From Episyrphus balteatus (lineage: Eukaryota; Arthropoda; Insecta; Diptera; Syrphidae), in contig NC_079135.1 in assembly GCF_945859705.1 (NCBI RefSeq), positions 126,474,551 to 126,538,550 of the forward strand: a stretch of 64,000 bases of DNA, given 5' to 3'. The notes below the pieces were generated by a model that was not told the DNA's origin, ran no database searches, and saw only the letters and a program-made list of their open reading frames with translations. The translations under genes were made by a program, and so were the position numbers. Shown here piece by piece: positions 61,318 through 64,000 of this stretch (position 1 is the first letter of the stretch; every line of letters begins with the position of its first letter).

Positions 61318-62171
61318 AAGTCTAGTACGGTGTTGATGCGAAACCAAATTTTTCGTTGGGCTCCACCCATGACAACGAAATGCTTGCAAAATTTCAACTG
61401 AAAAATATTCACAAATTTTAAATCATATAAAATAATAAAAGAAAAGCAAACACGCATCTCAGAAAGGCATGCAATGACAAAATAAATAAACAACAAAAAC
61501 AAAGATAACAAAACTCAAACTATCATTTTTTCACACACAATTAATGTCATCGGCAATTTGTTTGTGTGCGAAAAAGAAGTGGAGAGTTTCCAATTTTACT
61601 GTGATGTCGAACAGCGTACTGCAGAACGAAAAACTGAACGAAATTTTTCGTTTACATTTTCTTTGTGTCAATTTTGTATTTGATTTTTCGTTACACATCA
61701 TCACATTAGACTTTAAAGCCTAGTACGCTGCTGAAGCGAAACGAAAAATTTAGAAGTCTCCAAAGTTAACAGCGGACATGTTAACGAAAAAATACCATCA
61801 GGTATTACCCCGACAAACAATTTTGGTTCTATAAAGCTTTATAGATGCAATTGTTGCTTCTGTAAAGCATTATAGAAGCAAAATTGTTAGTAGGGACAGC
61901 TAAGTAAAAATAATAGAAATATAAATCAAAAAATTCAAGAAAAAACATCCAAAAAAACAATACAAATTTTATTTCGAACGAAATTAAATTTGTTTTGTTT
62001 TTGCTTTTAAACTTATTTTCCCAATACCATCGAGTATTATGTCAAACTAAAAATAATAAAAAAAATTATCAGAAAATAAGTGAAAAAAAAATGAAATTTC
62101 CTTCAAGCTTTGGTTGTGCTATTTTTGAATGGAAAATTCCGTTTCGCTTCAGTTGCGTACTATAGACTAGA
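61318..62171. repeat. CCTAGTACGC-family MITE copies
   Basis: Starts at about 61320 (GTCTAGTACGGTGTTGATGCG) and 61716 (GCCTAGTACGCTGCTGAAGC); inverted ends near 61710 and 62171. The segment from 61716 closely follows 38608-38760, except for an insertion at about 61807-61905. Confidence 0.6.
61807..61905. repeat. ~100-bp hairpin insertion inside a MITE
   Basis: AACAATTTTGGTTCTATAAA and the inverse TTATAGAAGCAAAATTGTT form the arms. The uninterrupted site is seen in the related copy near 38694-38705 (GGTATTATAGCAAAG). Confidence 0.6.
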
Positions 62172-62477
62172 ACAAAAAAATTTAAAAATAAACTCCGCTC
62201 CTTTCTTTTGAGTACCTACTACTTTTTTTTTATTTTGCTATTCAAATTTCAACAGTTTTTAGTCGGGACACATTCCACAACCCTATACCACATCCTCATA
62301 GTTCACAATAACATCGAATTCAATTTACATGACAGTTGTTGTTTTTGTTGTTCTCTACCTTATTGTGAACACAAATGTCAAAATCAAAGCTATTCCATAA
62401 TTTAGAGCGTTTCTTCCAAAAGAATACTACTTTTCACATTTTAATTAATTTAAAAATTAAATTTTCTATGCAAAAAA

Positions 62478-63445
62478 ATGAATTTTAAAGTTGATATTAG
62501 TGTATGTCGAGTTTGTATGAAATCCGAAGATGGAATTTCACTTTTAAAAGACTCCTCACTTCTTGAGAAATTTGTTTACACTACCAAAATCAAGGTAACC
62601 AAATCTAAACTCACTCTATTATAATAGATTTTTTTCTTTTACATTTTTTATTAAAAATGCTATGAAATGAAAAAAAAGCATAGACTTTTTCTGCAAATTG
62701 TACCACACACATTAAATTATTTGGTTTTTCATAGAAAATTGATAATACCGTTGAAATTGTAAATCAATTTGAAAAAAATTAATGAATGAAATGAAAATGA
62801 AAAATGCAAAAATTATTTTTATTATAGGTTAAACCAGACGATAGTATGCCAGCAATTTTGTGTGAAAAATGCATTTCGCGTCTGAAAGTTGCCCACGACT
62901 TTTGTCGATCGGCCAACTTGGCAGAGAAGCATTTAAGAAAATTCATTAGCAAAATTAGTCTTGACTTCCGGGAAGTTACAAAAACTTTACCAATGGAAGA
63001 GGAAGAAGACTATGTGCTAATGGAGGAATTCGATGCAATGGATCCTCAAGTGTTGCTTGAGGAACCTGAAGAAATTGTCCCAGCTCCACCGCCGCCACCA
63101 ACAACGGCGTTGGAACAAACGACAGTAATTCCAAAAAGAAATTTAAAAATAGAAGAAACTGATGAAATGGAAAATGAAGAAATTGAGTTGATGGTGGAAG
63201 AGCCAGTGGAAGAAATTGGGACAATTGGGAAAGAAGAAGCTTTGGGTTCGGAGACACAAATGGAAGAATTCCATGAGATAATACAAGATGAAGATGGTGA
63301 TGCGGATCTTTATTTAGATGAGAATACTTATGAAGAGTTGCAATTGTATGAGACAGAAGATGGTGATATCTATGAAAATCAGGAACATGCTGAAGAAGAA
63401 GAGGATGAAGGTATTAATTACGAATATTATACAAACTTTCACTAA
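62478..63445 (+). CDS. ZAD-domain protein, N-terminal part; probably a zinc-finger gene continuing beyond the window
   Basis: Exon 1 62478-62594 (117 nt, 39 codons), GT-AG intron 62595-62827, exon 2 from 62828. ZAD cysteines are C10, C13, C51 and C54 (VCRVC and LCEKC), followed by LKVAHDFC and a very acidic Glu/Asp-rich region. The frame would stop at 63445, but a plausible donor (GAAG|GTATTA) at 63411 suggests splicing to finger-encoding exons right of position 64000, since ZAD proteins usually carry C2H2 arrays. Exon 1 length, phase and cysteine spacing equal those of the minus-strand ZAD gene at 10501-20769, so the two are paralogues. Transcription-factor-like role inferred. Confidence 0.75.
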
Positions 63446-64000
63446 ATTATATTTAAGGATTAATGTTAATCAAATTTAATGAAAAATAGTAGGTTTAAGC
63501 AGGTTAGAAGGTGCTCTAAAAAGAACGGAAACAATTTGGTCTCTCAAACACCCTTATTTCTGACTACTTCGCTCTATTTACTCGAAGCCTTTTGTTTTGA
63601 GTACTGTTTTAATTTTGACTATCAGGTGTTTATATAAACTTTACTCACATGAATCATGATATTAATAGTTGCATTCTCAAAATGTTTTCCGTAGTCATAC
63701 AGTTCTTTAATATTTTTCAGTTCTGTCGAAAGAAATATTCGAAAAAATTCCAAAACTGTAGCAGATGAGCTCAAAAAAAAATGTGTGAAAAGTCAATGTG
63801 GAACTCAAGTAGGGCCCAGTCCACAGTCTGTACAGTACCAAAATTTTAACATATTTTGGGGTTTTCATTAAGAAAAAGGGTCCAAAGGAAAAAAGCACAA
63901 GTCCATTCTAACTAATTCCGAAAAAAACGCATTTTAAAATTTTGTTCTCCTTACAAATAGTACCAAAGGCACATCATTTATTCATTTTTTTAAACAAGGA
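63446..64000. other. Probable intron or 3' flank of the second ZAD gene
   Basis: AT-rich; no zinc-finger coding sequence and no repeat ends recognised. Confidence 0.4.

Larger units (their letters stand above)
60697..62477. other. Intergenic region before the second ZAD gene
   Basis: Contains CCTAGTACGC-family repeats (61318-62171) with a small hairpin insertion. The remainder is AT-rich. The last 150 bp are the presumed promoter/leader of the second ZAD gene. No other gene seen. Confidence 0.5.

Overview
The window is nuclear DNA from an insect, most likely a brachyceran fly. It is AT-rich, its genes are split by short GT-AG introns with a few very long ones, two genes carry the arthropod-specific ZAD domain, and transposon debris is dense (Tc1-like, TIR/MITE, jockey-like LINE, Penelope-like, foldback). 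I cannot name the species. All exon joins below are my own, made from splice consensus, reading phase and family resemblance, without transcript data.

Layout. 0-7 kb: AT-rich DNA with one or two minus-strand exons of a possible PGAP2-like membrane protein that would continue past the left edge. 7.1-7.9 kb: mRpL22 (+), three exons. 10.5-20.8 kb: a five-exon ZAD/C2H2 gene (-) of about 1021 residues with 16 fingers, twelve of them an internal duplication of a six-finger block. Its introns hold a Penelope-like remnant, a 75-bp-arm hairpin and several MITEs. 22.6-27.5 kb: a 4.9-kb DNA transposon (perfect 25-bp terminal inverted repeats, perfect 8-bp target duplication) whose interior is decayed host gene sequence: intron-containing KAP3 (kinesin-associated protein) on + and an unidentified C2H2 gene on -. 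28.7-37.1 kb: JMJD6/PSR (+), whose second intron contains a Tc1-like element and a 4.1-kb palindrome. Each palindrome arm keeps an apparently intact five-exon, 139-residue gene, and the two copies diverge from a central tandem-repeat block. 39.7-46.8 kb: beta'COP (+), whose only intron consists almost wholly of nested transposons. 49.4-58.6 kb: a four-exon Myb/SANT-like plus coiled-coil gene (-) with an 8-kb transposon-filled intron. Two apparently identical 1.76-kb repeats bracket its first two exons. 62.5 kb to the end: the start of a second ZAD gene (+) with the same first-exon length and cysteine spacing as the first.

The host genes are unrelated housekeeping or regulatory genes (mitochondrial translation, COPI coat, Fe(II)/2-oxoglutarate oxygenase, DNA-binding proteins), not a pathway cluster. 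The most unusual content is in the mobile DNA: the gene-carrying TIR element at 22.6-27.5 kb and the foldback element with a conserved, spliced, unrecognised membrane-protein gene at 31.8-36.0 kb.
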